From Anniella stebbinsi (lineage: Eukaryota > Chordata > Lepidosauria > Squamata > Anniellidae), in NCBI GenBank assembly GCA_029215795.1, contig JARDYH010000002.1, positions 362,788,973-362,852,972 of the forward strand: DNA of 64,000 nt, in the 5' to 3' direction. Shown here one piece after another: positions 45,793-54,889 of the stretch. The first letter of the stretch is position 1. The number at the start of each line of letters is the position of its first letter. The notes below the pieces were generated by a model. The model saw only the letters and a list, made by a program, of their open reading frames with translations. It ran no database searches and was not told the origin of the DNA. The translations under genes and the position numbers were made by a program.

Positions 45793-46262
45793 GATCATAG
45801 AATCATAGAATGGTAGAGTTGGAAGGGGCCTATAAGGCCATTGAATCCAACCCCCTGCTCAATGCAGGAATCCACCTTAAAGCATACCTGACAGAAGGTT
45901 GTCCAGATGCCTCTCGAAGGCCTCTAGTGTGGGAGAGCCCACAACCTCCCTAGGTCAGTGCTTCCATTGTCGTCCTGCTCTAACAGTCAGTCGGATTCTG
46001 GCTTCCTGTAACGTGATCCCCTTATTCCACGTCCTGCACTCAGGGTTGATCGAGAAGAGATCCTGGCCCTCCTCTGTGTGACAACCTTTCAAGTCCTTGA
46101 AGAGCGCTATCATGTCTCCCCTCAGTCTTCTCTTCTCCAGGCTAAACATGCCCAGTTCTTTCAGTCTCTCCTCATAGGGCTCTGTTTCCAGACCCCACAT
46201 CATCGGTGTTGCCCTCCTTTGAACACGCTCTAGCTTGTCTGCATCAGACTGTGGGCTGATGC
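45793..46262 (-). mobile_element. CR1 LINE 3' end in the last FYTTD1 intron
   Basis: It starts ATCATAGAATCATAGAATGG (complement of the CR1 terminal octamers). Coding reads DADKLERVQRRATPMMWGLE then YEERLKELGMFSLEKRRLRG and GCHTEEGQDLFSINPECR. It ends next to a TA microsatellite and the DIRS remnant. Confidence 0.88.
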
Positions 46263-46270
46263 TGAAGGTG

Positions 46271-46273
<3 letters not shown>

Positions 46274-46317
<44 letters not shown>
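46274..46317. repeat. (TA)n microsatellite
   Basis: About 22 TA dinucleotides between the CR1 and the DIRS remnant in the last FYTTD1 intron. Confidence 0.97.
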
Positions 46318-46319
<2 letters not shown>

Positions 46320-46322
<3 letters not shown>

Positions 46323-46582
46323 ATATCTAAGCTAACTTATCCTAACTAAATTTTTATTTTCTACAGGAGGATACGAATGATCGTTTGGAGGAGTTGTCCA
46401 CGAGTCCAGACACGGTGGCGGTTGAAAAGGAACTGAGGTGAGCGGGAACCCGGAGCATGCGCGTTGGAGCGGTGGGGGAGGGGTTCCCGCCAAAAAGTAT
46501 CTAGGCTAGCTATAGGAGACCCGAGATGGCTCGGCGTCGGCGCGAGCCCATGTGTGTGATGCACAGAGACCACGAAGAAGAA
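46320..46582 (-). mobile_element. Truncated DIRS 5' end (terminal repeat plus leader)
   Basis: The segment 46430-46582 repeats the right terminal repeat of the complete DIRS in diverged form: GGAACCCGGAGCATGCGC, GGGGAGGGGTTCCCGCCAAA, GTGTGATGCACAGAGACCAC and GAAGAAGAA at the end. The flank 46320-46430 resembles the leader between Gag and that repeat (TAAGCTAACTTATCCTAAC). Orientation equals that of the complete element. No Gag, RT or recombinase coding follows; instead a TA microsatellite and a CR1 lie to the left. It is an older, deleted copy of a related subfamily. Confidence 0.8.
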
Positions 46583-47117
46583 CTTGGCAAGCAGGAGAAA
46601 AGGACCCATACTTTGGATGTCTACCTGGAGCAACTAAGTAGGTCCTGTAATAAACTCCTTCTAGTACCTGAAAAAGATACCTGGTTCATTCTTCACTTTA
46701 GTGACCAGGCCTTCCAGGTGAGCAGTGCTTAACCTATCAGCTGACTTTAGCACAAGCCTCAATCTCCTTTCCTCCAGCAGGGTTTGCTGGGTGAATGAAC
46801 AGGCCTGGAGTTGTTCAAAAGTAGAAGTAATAAGAACAAGGAGAAGAGATGCAGACCACTGCTAAAAAGATGTTTTCAATCCATCCCTTGAATATACTCA
46901 TGAAAATGTACGCAAACACTTGCATGCTACAATGTCCCTATTCTCACCAACTAAATATATGTTTGGAATTTGGTTGGGGAGGAGGTACAAAGGAAGGGCC
47001 TGAGTTCAAATTGTTTAGAAAAGAGAACATTAAGAAGGGGTGGATACATATTTGACAGAAAAAAATAACGGTTAATCTTAATTAGAGTGGTTTCAGTGGA
47101 GAAGCTTATAAGACAGT
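46583..47117. other. FYTTD1 last-intron stretch, nothing recognised
   Basis: Between the DIRS remnant and the telomere-like MITE. No exon, repeat or RNA signature was seen. Confidence 0.5.
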
Positions 47118-47338
47118 GGCTCAATTCAGATGACACGATAGTCAATGGTGGGTTGACTAACCCTAACGCTAACCCTAGGGGGTACTCCCCACACAACATG
47201 GTAATAAATAATCAACTGTGGTGTGGATGAGGATCAGCGCTGAGTTGACTATGGCAGCATTCGGATGACACAATAGTCAAAACAACTGACGATTGTTTCC
47301 CCCACACCAGTTGTTTATTGTGTTATCCGAATTGAGCC
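47118..47338. mobile_element. GGCTCAATTC variant MITE with telomere-like insert
   Basis: Inverted relative to the 28976 copy. The ends are GGCTCAATTCAGATGACACG and the complement of GGCTCAATTCGGATAACACA, and the inversion extends outwards through GACAGT/ACTGTC. At 47154-47176 the usual interior is replaced by ACTAACCCTAACGCTAACCC, resembling telomeric repeats. It lies in the last FYTTD1 intron. Confidence 0.7.
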
Positions 47339-47589
47339 ACTGTCAGGAGAAGAGTTGGAAGTAAAGCGAAGCAGCAATTATATAGAGAAGCAAGTCATGT
47401 ACTAGGAAGGCTTCCTTTGGAAAAAATAAAAATAAAAAAGAATGTGCTGGGGGTGGGGGAAAGACAAATCAAGAGGACAGAGAAAGCAGGAATCGTTTGT
47501 GAAATACTACCTTAAACCTCTGGTTCCTAACTGATCTTTGCAAATAGTGGAGAACCATGTAAGAAAGGAAGTCAACTGCTCTACGACTG

Positions 47590-48255
47590 CACAGAAAGAT
47601 GCAAAGTACAATAAAGCCGCCCAAGCGTCTTGCAGGTGGAGTGTCAACACTTGCACACCCATTTTCAAGGATGGATTACTGCAATGCGTTCTGCATGGGG
47701 CTGCCCTTAAAGCTGCTCCAGAAGCTGGAGCTAGTGCAGAATGCTGCAGCTCGGCTGTTGTCCGGAGCTGCCCCATTCCAGCATGCAACTCTTTTGCTGA
47801 GGGGACTGCACTGGCTGCCTTTTCGCTACCGGGTCAGGTTTAAGGTTCTGGTACTACTGTACAAAGTCCTAAACAACTTGGGACCAGGATACCTTAGAGA
47901 GGACCTTCTCCTGTATCACTGAGGTCATCTGAGGGCATGCTCCTCATGGTTCCACATGGACCTATCATCCAATTGGAGTCCTCCAGGGGAAGAGCCTTCA
48001 GTGTGGTGGCCCCCCTCCTATGGAACTCCCTGCTTCTGGAGATCAGGCAGGTGCCAACTTCATATTTCTTCTGGTGCCTCCTGAAAACGTCGTTGTTCCA
48101 GGAAGCCTTCCCTGAAAGACCAGCCGCGGTCTATTTTGCACTTTCTTTTAAAAATCTATTTTAACGTGTTTTATTCTGTTCTATTCTATTTATTTTTGTC
48201 CACTGCTCTGAAATACTGAATGGGGAGCGGTATATAAAAATTGTAAATAAAAGGA
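47590..48255 (+). mobile_element. L2-like LINE C-terminal region in the last FYTTD1 intron
   Basis: Coding (antisense to FYTTD1) for MDYCNAFCMGLPLKLLQKLE, LVQNAAARLLSGAAPF and RGLHWLPFRYRVRFKVLVLL, then, after a break, SRGRAFSVVAPLLWNSLLLE. The 3' end is GTATATAAAAATTGTAAATA. It stops about 45 bp from the FYTTD1 donor at 48301. Confidence 0.85.
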
Positions 48256-48301
48256 AGGAAGGAAATTTTATTGGGATGTAGAAGGGCTTGGAAGAACCAA
48301 C

Positions 48302-48428
48302 CTGCTTTCCAACGCTGTTAATGTCAAACTGCAGAGGAACACCTTTTGGAATCTTCTTCTCTTCTGACGGATCCCTCTTCATGAGAAAGGGAGGTATTGG
48401 AGTACCGGCCAGCCTTGGCTTCAAAGAG
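48302..48428 (-). CDS. FYTTD1: FYTTD1 penultimate coding exon
   Basis: This 127-nt exon has acceptor TTTTCCTACAG| and donor |GTTGGT. It encodes SLKPRLAGTPIPPFLMKRDP, then EEKKIPKGVPLQFDINSVGKQ. PKGVPLQFDINSVGKQ is the highly conserved C-terminal block of FYTTD1. Phases: one base completes the Val codon and the exon ends on a codon boundary after GKQ. Just downstream in the last intron is a plus-strand L2-like LINE (47590-48255). Just upstream is the palindrome interrupted by DIRS. The donor GTTGGT departs from the GTAAGT consensus. Confidence 0.95.
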
Positions 48429-48518
48429 CTGTAGGAAAAGACACATTGAACAGCTTCAACAAAAATGTCTATTTCACCAAAATGTAAAACAGAGGAGACA
48501 AACCATTGACTGCCAAGC

Positions 48519-48958
48519 TAATAATTAGGACTATACAAGCCTTGGGCCTCGGCATCCTGAAGCTGAAGCTTGGAGGCCATTTTAGGACGGATCTGTCATA
48601 AAATGGCGGATCCGACATTTCCTCCCCCACTCCCAGGCCCCGGCAAGGTCTACAACGCCCAACATACAGTGCCTGGGAGGGCTGGACTGCCCAGGGCCCA
48701 GGAGCAGAGTGTAGAGCTGTTGTCATTGCTGCCCTCCATGGCGTTCTGTGCTCCTCAGCACCAGTGACTCTATGTTCCTGGCGCCATTGCGTCCTCCCGA
48801 CACACAGTGCCATTCTGCCCTTTCCAGGGAGAGATCTTGCGAGATCGCTGGCTTCCCCGCAAGAGCTGCCGATCTCGTGAGATCTCTTGCGGGGAAGCCG
48901 GCAATTTCGCAAGATCTCTCCCTGGAAAGGACACAATGGCACCGTGCGTTGGGAGGAA
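48519..48958. mobile_element. Foldback (palindromic) element, left part, interrupted by DIRS
   Basis: Bases 48519-48780 are the reverse complement, with scattered mismatches, of 55047-55303 on the other side of DIRS. Bases 48804-48868 pair with 48870-48940 (GGGAGAGATCTTGCGAGATC against GATCTCTCCC in the second arm). Rejoining both sides of DIRS gives one palindrome of about 700 bp centred near 48867. Such elements are non-autonomous DNA transposons or foldback MITEs. Termini read roughly AATTATTAGGA. The superfamily is unassigned because no clear target duplication was seen. Confidence 0.75.
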
Positions 48959-49142
48959 ATGCAGGTTGCTTACCTGTAACTGTAGTTCTTCGAGTGGTCA
49001 TCTGTGCATTCACACATATGGGCTCCGCACCGGCGCCGAGCCCCAATCGGGAAACTTCACTAGCTAGCTTAGTGCTTTTTTGGCGGGAACCCCTCCCCCA
49101 CCATCCATTGCGCATGCTCCGGGTCCCGCCCTACCTCAGTTC
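48959..49142 (-). repeat. DIRS left inverted terminal repeat (3' end of element)
   Basis: Bases 49011-49142 are the exact reverse complement of 54890-55021 at the other end. The outer 48959-49010 is unique to this terminus and reappears in inverted form at about 49246-49303 in the internal complementary region. The core includes GGCTCCGCACCGGCGCCGAG and a GCGCATGCTCCGGGTCCCGC block. The outer limit is set by where the internal copy stops matching. Confidence 0.9.
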
Positions 49143-49245
49143 TCTGAGACCGCTATGGCCTCACACCAAGGTATTAAATTGGAAGCGTATGCGCCTAATC
49201 CTCCTGCATACACCTTAGCGTTGCAAAGAGGGGATGGTGGGTGGG

Positions 49246-49341
49246 TTGTGTGAATGCACAGATGACCACTCGAAGAACTACAGTTACAGGTAAGCAACCT
49301 GCATTTCTTCTTCGTGGTCTCTGTGCATCACACATATGGGC
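49246..49341 (-). repeat. DIRS internal complementary region (circle-junction template)
   Basis: The first part (about 49246-49303) is the reverse complement of the left terminus 48959-49016. The second part (about 49304-49341) is the reverse complement of the right terminus. The two meet at TGCATTTCTTCTTC, which represents the end-to-end joint of the element. In the DIRS-1 model this region templates completion of both cDNA ends and formation of the circular integration substrate. It lies between the recombinase stop codon and the left repeat. Confidence 0.9.
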
Positions 49342-49387
49342 GAGTAATCAGCCAAACTTACCGGAGGAGGGTATGCACGCTGGAGGA

Positions 49388-52219
49388 TTATAGACAAATA
49401 GAGGACAGGACTGCTCGACCGAATGAAGCGTCTCGTGCCGCTCTAACGTCCAGTCTGTAGTGCTTGACAAAGGTTGAAGCACTCGACCATGTTGCCGCCC
49501 TGCAAATCTCTGGTACTGTTGCTCCGTGGATCAGCGCCGCCGAGGTGGCTTGTCCCCTCGTCGAGTGCGCTGCGAACGAAGCAGGGGGTTGCTTGCCAAG
49601 AACTTGATAAGCCAGAACGATAACGTCAATGATCCAATGGGCTAGACGTTGGGAAGAAACTGCCAGCCCCTTTGACTTTCCCCCATAACATATAAACAGT
49701 TTTTCAGATTTACGTATTGAGTCTGTTCGTTCCTTATAGAAGGCTAACGCACGCCGGACATCCAGGGCGTGTAAGGCTGTAGAAAGAGGGTCCACAGACG
49801 GCTTAAAAAACGTGGGGAGAACAATATCCTGGTTGATGTGGAACGTGGAAGAAACTTTCGGAACAAACGAGGGACCAGGACGTAACACAACCTTGTCCCG
49901 AAAAAACTGAGTATAGGGAGGATCCACCATTAGTGCTGCCAATTCTGAAGCACGCCTAGCAGATGTTATAGCTACTAAAAATACGGTTTTAAGCGTTAGT
50001 AGCCGAAGGTCAATTGTAGCTAACGGCTCAAACGGCTTTGTCGTTAAAGCTGTCAATACTACTGATAGGCTCCATTGAGGAACAATCTGTCGAACTGGTG
50101 GGAACATGTGACGTAGGCCTTTCATAAAGGTTTTCGTAATTGGATGTGTAAACACCGTATAGCCATTTATTTTGGCGTGTTGCCCTGAAATGGCTGCTAG
50201 ATACACTTTGACAGACGAGGGCTTAAGCCCTTCTGCATGCAGTGAGTACAAGAAATCAATGATCCCTGTTATGGGGCCATCGTGAGCCGGAAACCCCTTG
50301 TCATTTGCGAACTTAAGAAAACGGTTCCACTTTCTAGTGTATGAAACTCGAGTAGAAGGTCTGATGGAGGCTTCAAAAATGGAACGGAGAGCCGGCGGCA
50401 CATCTAGAGACCGCCAACTGGTTGGATCCTCCACGCCGTGAGGCGTAGAGACTGCAGGTTCGGGTGCAAGATGGCTCCTGCCTGCTTGGATAGCAAGTGT
50501 GGTATCCTGGGCAGGTGCCACCATTGTTGACCTGACAGGCGAGAGAGGGTGGTGAACCAGTGTTGTCTCGGCCACCAAGGAGTTATTAGTATCGCGTTCA
50601 GGGGACATCTGCTGGCCTTGGCTACCGTTTTTGCAATAAGCGGAAACGGAGGAAATATATATAGGAAGCCGTTGGACCAGTCCCACTGGAATGCATCTCC
50701 GAGCGATGCAGGTCCAATCCCCGCCCGAGAACAATAGTCCTGGCAAACAGCATTTGCAGAAGTCGCAAACAGGTCTATAGAGGGCGTGCCCCATCTCATA
50801 AAAAGGCGGTTGAGTACGTCGGGAGATAATTCCCACTCGTGGGTGTCTGTGAATTCTCTGCTGAGAGCATCTGCCTTTGCATTGTCCGTACCTGCAATGT
50901 GAAGCGCAGACAGGCAGATGTTCTTGCGAACGGCCCAATGAAGGATGTCCAATGCCAAACGCAGAATGCGAGGAGATCTTGTCCCGCCTTCTTTGTTGAT
51001 GTACCATACTGCAGTGGTGTTGTCTGACAGTATGCGTACATGTCGCCCTTGAAGGTGTGGCAAGAAAGCGTGCAGGGCCCGCTTCACAGCTAGTAACTCT
51101 AGGAGATTGATATGGAGTCGAGACTCTGACTGCGACCATTTTTCCTGAATTTTCAGGTCGTCGAAATGTGCTCCCCACCCTTCCAGAGAGGCATCTGTTG
51201 TTACGACTCGGGAGGGACCTTTCTGGTGAAAAGGCATGCCTTGAGACAGATGCGTTGAGTTCGACCACCAACGGAGAGACGGAAGGACAGAAGATGGAAT
51301 TGTAAGTATTACTTTTCTTGGGTTTAGGTAGGGACGGTAACGGCGGAGGAGCACCTGTTGCAGAGGGCGCATGTGGAGGCGTGCCCAGCGGACAACGAAC
51401 ACCGCAGAGGCCATGAAGCCTAACAGACGAAGTACTGCGAATGCTGTTGCACGCGAGCTCCGACGAAGCTGCGAGGCAAGAGACACGATGGTTTGTACGC
51501 GCTCCGTGGGTAGGAACGCCCGTCCTACGGTCGAGTCTAAGATCACCCCTATAAACTGAATTGTCTGCGTCGGGCGAAAAATGGACTTTTCTCTGTTTAT
51601 TTGTAGGCCGAGGTTGGTGAGACAGGACGTGACTAGGTCGACGTCGGATAGTGCTCGCGACCGTGACGGAGAGACGATTAGCCAATCGTCGAGGTAAGGG
51701 TATAGCTCGACGTTCTGTGACCTGAGATGCGCACAAACCACCGCCATACATTTTGTGAAAACCCTTGGTGCAGTCCGGAGGCCAAAGGGAAGGACTGAAA
51801 ACTGATAAGCCTTCCTTCCTATAACGAATCTCAAATATCTGCGATGAGAGGGGTGGATCGGAACATGAAAGTAAGCGTCCTTGAGGTCCACTAGAGTGAA
51901 CCATCGCTGCCGCTTGAGGAGCGGTAGGATTTGTGCTAGAGTGATCATGCGAAATTTTTTGGGCTTGATAAATTTGTTCAAGTGTCTGAGGTCCATTATA
52001 GGGCGAAGCCCGCCGTCTTTCTTGGGAACCGTGAAGTAATGCGAGTAAAAACCCGCTTTTAGAAACCGCGAGGGAACGCGGACAATTGCCCCCTTCTGTA
52101 ACAGGGTTGTTGTTTCCTGTAACAATGTGGGGGACGGCATAGTTATCCTCACGGTGCCCAGAGGAGGGATGGCTTGGAACTCTATGAGATAGCCGTCGGA
52201 AATTGTGGAGAGCACCCAT
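49388..52219 (-). CDS. DIRS tyrosine recombinase ORF (domain at 49388 to about 50420)
   Basis: The recombinase occupies the last 330 or so residues of a 943-residue open frame. It starts near LRSIFEASIRPSTRVSYTRK (core-binding domain) and continues to the stop at 49388. Catalytic signatures are visible in order: Arg in SARRASELAAL, the His-x-x-Arg box in AAHSTRGQATS, Trp in RAATWSSAS, and the nucleophilic Tyr in KHYRLD. This enzyme integrates the circular cDNA without a target duplication. The first 610 or so residues of the frame overlap the RT ORF in a different frame and show no recognisable domain, so the real start is probably near the RT stop (50404-50406). Overlapping RT and recombinase frames are known for DIRS-1. 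Confidence 0.9.
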   Translation of the reverse strand: MGALHNFRRLSHRVPSHPSSGHREDNYAVPHIVTGNNNPVTEGGNCPRSLAVSKSGFLLALLHGSQERRRASPYNGPQTLEQIYQAQKISHDHSSTNPTAPQAAAMVHSSGPQGRLLSCSDPPLSSQIFEIRYRKEGLSVFSPSLWPPDCTKGFHKMYGGGLCASQVTERRAIPLPRRLANRLSVTVASTIRRRPSHVLSHQPRPTNKQRKVHFSPDADNSVYRGDLRLDRRTGVPTHGARTNHRVSCLAASSELACNSIRSTSSVRLHGLCGVRCPLGTPPHAPSATGAPPPLPSLPKPKKSNTYNSIFCPSVSPLVVELNASVSRHAFSPERSLPSRNNRCLSGRVGSTFRRPENSGKMVAVRVSTPYQSPRVTSCEAGPARFLATPSRATCTHTVRQHHCSMVHQQRRRDKISSHSAFGIGHPSLGRSQEHLPVCASHCRYGQCKGRCSQQRIHRHPRVGIISRRTQPPFYEMGHALYRPVCDFCKCCLPGLLFSGGDWTCIARRCIPVGLVQRLPIYISSVSAYCKNGSQGQQMSPERDTNNSLVAETTLVHHPLSPVRSTMVAPAQDTTLAIQAGRSHLAPEPAVSTPHGVEDPTSWRSLDVPPALRSIFEASIRPSTRVSYTRKWNRFLKFANDKGFPAHDGPITGIIDFLYSLHAEGLKPSSVKVYLAAISGQHAKINGYTVFTHPITKTFMKGLRHMFPPVRQIVPQWSLSVVLTALTTKPFEPLATIDLRLLTLKTVFLVAITSARRASELAALMVDPPYTQFFRDKVVLRPGPSFVPKVSSTFHINQDIVLPTFFKPSVDPLSTALHALDVRRALAFYKERTDSIRKSEKLFICYGGKSKGLAVSSQRLAHWIIDVIVLAYQVLGKQPPASFAAHSTRGQATSAALIHGATVPEICRAATWSSASTFVKHYRLDVRAARDASFGRAVLSSICL
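50404..52215 (-). CDS. DIRS reverse transcriptase / RNase H / methyltransferase-like ORF
   Basis: The 603-residue frame carries the RT palm (VPKKDGGLRPIMDLRHLNKF; LPFGLRTAPRVFTK; catalytic YPYLDDWLI). An RNase H domain follows with all four acidic positions visible (TTDAS, LLELLA, LSDNTTAVW, NAKADALSR). The C-terminal region (TPSIDLFATSANA, FPPFPLI, ITPWWPRQHWF) is the Dam-like methyltransferase-related segment usual in DIRS. The same frame stays open upstream of 52215 (residues such as SITSDRWVLSTISDGY precede it) and overlaps the end of Gag, so the real start is uncertain and translation may be coupled. No stop or frameshift interrupts the domains. It makes element cDNA. Confidence 0.93.
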   Translation of the reverse strand: MLSTISDGYLIEFQAIPPLGTVRITMPSPTLLQETTTLLQKGAIVRVPSRFLKAGFYSHYFTVPKKDGGLRPIMDLRHLNKFIKPKKFRMITLAQILPLLKRQRWFTLVDLKDAYFHVPIHPSHRRYLRFVIGRKAYQFSVLPFGLRTAPRVFTKCMAVVCAHLRSQNVELYPYLDDWLIVSPSRSRALSDVDLVTSCLTNLGLQINREKSIFRPTQTIQFIGVILDSTVGRAFLPTERVQTIVSLASQLRRSSRATAFAVLRLLGFMASAVFVVRWARLHMRPLQQVLLRRYRPYLNPRKVILTIPSSVLPSLRWWSNSTHLSQGMPFHQKGPSRVVTTDASLEGWGAHFDDLKIQEKWSQSESRLHINLLELLAVKRALHAFLPHLQGRHVRILSDNTTAVWYINKEGGTRSPRILRLALDILHWAVRKNICLSALHIAGTDNAKADALSREFTDTHEWELSPDVLNRLFMRWGTPSIDLFATSANAVCQDYCSRAGIGPASLGDAFQWDWSNGFLYIFPPFPLIAKTVAKASRCPLNAILITPWWPRQHWFTTLSRLSGQQWWHLPRIPHLLSKQAGAILHPNLQSLRLTAWRIQPVGGL

Positions 52220-52303
52220 CTGTCGCTCGTGATAGACGCCCAGCGCTGCAGATAGGGTTGAAGTCTGGTGACGTGATGTATTGGTAGAGATATGGGAACG
52301 GAG

Positions 52304-54707
52304 TCAAAGACGTCGTTTCGCTGTCTGATCCTGCCTGCGTGTCTTGGTGTACCTATTGGAAGCTTTCCGAGGCTGGGAGGAGGACTGCGGCTGTTGTGGC
52401 TGGAAACGCTGGGAACGATCTAGCTGTCGCCTAGGTTGGTACTGGAACGGCCGATACCAGCGTCGCGGACGAGATTGCTGCTGCATTTGTTGCTGCGCAG
52501 GTGCGCTCATCTTGCGAGCCGTGACTTTTGATTTATGGATGACATCCATCGTATTGTCCGTGGACGCATGAAACAGCCCTTCACCGTCAAACGGTAGATC
52601 TTCAATGCGTGTTTTAGTCTCGGATGGCAACGTGGATGAACGTAGCCACGCATGGCGACGCAATGCGATCGCCCCTGCCAGAGCTTTGGCTGCACAATCC
52701 GTTTGGTGGTTTGCAGTTGTTAGTTGCTGTCTAGACAGTCTGGTTGCCTCCGCTTGGAACACTCGAGCCAGCTCACGTTGGTCGTCTGGGAGATAATCTG
52801 TTAATGTAGAAATTTTCTCCCAGAGAAAGAGTTGGTACCTGGCCATGGTAGCTTGATAATTTGCCACTTTGAAGCCTAACGTTGCTGACGAGTAAATACG
52901 GCGCCCAAATGCATCCAATTTCCTCCCCTCCCTGTCAACAGGGGGTAGAATGGCTCTTAGTGGAACGCCCTTGCGATGATTCAACTATGATGGAATTTGG
53001 TCTCGGGTGGCTACTCAGAAACGGAGCGTCAACGTCTTTGACTCTGTACAATGTGTCCAGACGTTTTGACGTAGCACCCACCGTGGCTGGGTTCTCCCAT
53101 GCAGATTTAAAAGTTTTGAGGAGTGTAGGCACTAACGGCAGGGTAAGTTGAGGTGCTGGTTCCGCGTACATTACATCGTAAATCTTATCAGCCAAGTCAT
53201 CCTGAGGCTGATTGATATCAAGGCCAAGCGATTGCGCCATTCTCTGCATCTGGTCCGAAAAGGAACCTAGTTCCAATGAAGGCGACGGTCTGTCAGTGGA
53301 TCCAACGTCTCCAGGTGGCGACGGAACCGATGGGGCCTGAGACCGACTTGACGACGTGTCAGAAGCATAGCCATCAGCTGATGTCGGCGAGAGTGGCCTC
53401 TGCACAAGTGCTGTTGATGTTTGCTGGGGTGCCACTGGGAGCTGCTGTCGAGTGGTGTGGTGTTGTCGCAAACGTTGCGAGGGTGACCTTCCAATCCGTT
53501 TACCCGTATATGGGTCAAAACGGTAGCGCGGGGCGCTACGGTGACGGGACCTACTCCTGGACCTGTCAGAATATGAATCCCAACGTCGGGACCGAGAGCG
53601 AGATCGGGACCGTGTACGAGAACGAGAGCGATATGTCTTTGAAGTTCTCGACGCCGGAGACGCCACGATACCGACCGGCGAAGGTTGTTGTGAATACCTT
53701 ACACGGGTCTGGGCGTCGACATCGTGGTCACTAGATGCATCCGAGGGGATGGCCTCTACGAGCTCCACATCAGAAGAACCAATGTCCAAGTCCAACAACT
53801 GATCAGCTGGTCGTGGAGGCAAAGATGCTGCTCTGTGGATTATCGAAGTGGAGTGAAGAGAAGGAATCGGTGATGATGCCGGGCGAGCAGGTGTCGATGT
53901 CGAATGCGTCCTCACTGGTACCGAAGGTTGTTGCGCCGGTATCGAAGCTGTCGACATCGGCATCGCTGACGGCTCCATTCGCCTCGACGTCGAAGATGCT
54001 GATTTTCGACTCGAGATCGAAGCCGGCTTCGGAGGGTGCTTCTTCGACACCGAAGGATGTCTCGGTGTCGACAACTTCGTCGATGTCGATGGGCGCTTTG
54101 AAGTCGACGGGATGTCTATATCCGATGCCGCCGGCCGCTTCGAGGCCGAAGATCGTTCATCCCTCGATGTCGAGTGCTTTTTCGACGTCGTTGCGGCGTC
54201 TGATGAGTGTGTCGATGCCGAGAGTTGCTTCGGGGCCGACGATAACGGCTTTGACTTTGCTGATTTAGATTTAGTTTTTCCGGTCTTCTTCAACCCGGTT
54301 GCCTTTTTGGGTGCTTTTTGCACAAGCCGTGGCAAGGGTGCCTCTGCCGCTTCCCCCATAGAGGGCGAGCAGGGAGATGCCGGTTGAGAGCGATTTAGAG
54401 GCGTCCGCCTACGCTCACCGGAGATAGACTGTTCCGCATCCGAATCCAACGGACGTGGAGAACAGGAAAGCTGGCGAGGTCGATCAACCGCCGATAGGGC
54501 CTTACTCCATAACAGACTACGAAGTCTGTCAGCCCTATTTCTTCTGGTTTGGCGGGAAAAGGTCATGCAATGCGGGCAAGAGTCTACGACATGCCCTTCC
54601 CCCAAACATATGAGGCACAAAGAATGTCCATCCGTAAGGGTTAATTTGGCCCTACAACGGGAACAATGTTTAAATAGCGCAGACTGCGCCATAACTTCTA
54701 AGGACAA
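52304..54707 (-). CDS. DIRS Gag-like ORF, broken by one frameshift
   Basis: The first frame runs from 54707 to a stop at 52935 (590 residues). It opens with a Cys/His cluster (CSRCRAKLTLTDGHSLCLIC, then HVVDSCPHC) typical of vertebrate DIRS Gag N-termini. A Ser/Pro/Thr-rich middle follows, then an Arg-Ser repeat tract at about residues 360-395. The homologous C-terminal part (DREGRKLDAFGRR, YSSATLGFKVANYQ) is in another frame, 52304-52984. The frames are reconciled by a single-base difference in a C-run near 52945-52955, so this is either an inactivating indel or a sequencing error. The C-terminal tail is Gln/Arg-rich and probably binds nucleic acid. The product would package element RNA. Internal RS repeats are discussed under findings. 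Confidence 0.85.
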
Positions 54708-54889
54708 ATGTCCGACTAAAACCTATTAATTAACTATATAATTTTTTTTTTTTTTTTATCTCAACAATACTAACAATATACTAACACTAAGCTAACCTAG
54801 AAACTATTTTATTCTATTTTTAGAAAAACTACGAACGGAACAGATCCGGAGAAGTCTCCCGCGAGGCTAACAGCTAAGCGGTCGAAGAA

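Noticed and set aside
48469..49218. Open frames of about 157 codons on both strands left of DIRS
   Set aside because: They run through the palindrome and read the same peptide (LSRERSCEIAGFPAR) from both arms and strands. The symmetry itself creates the frames.
49388..52219. A 943-residue protein with an N-terminal domain of unknown function
   Set aside because: Residues 1 to about 610 are the alternative frame of the RT/RNase H ORF. Only the recombinase part has family motifs, so no extra domain is claimed.
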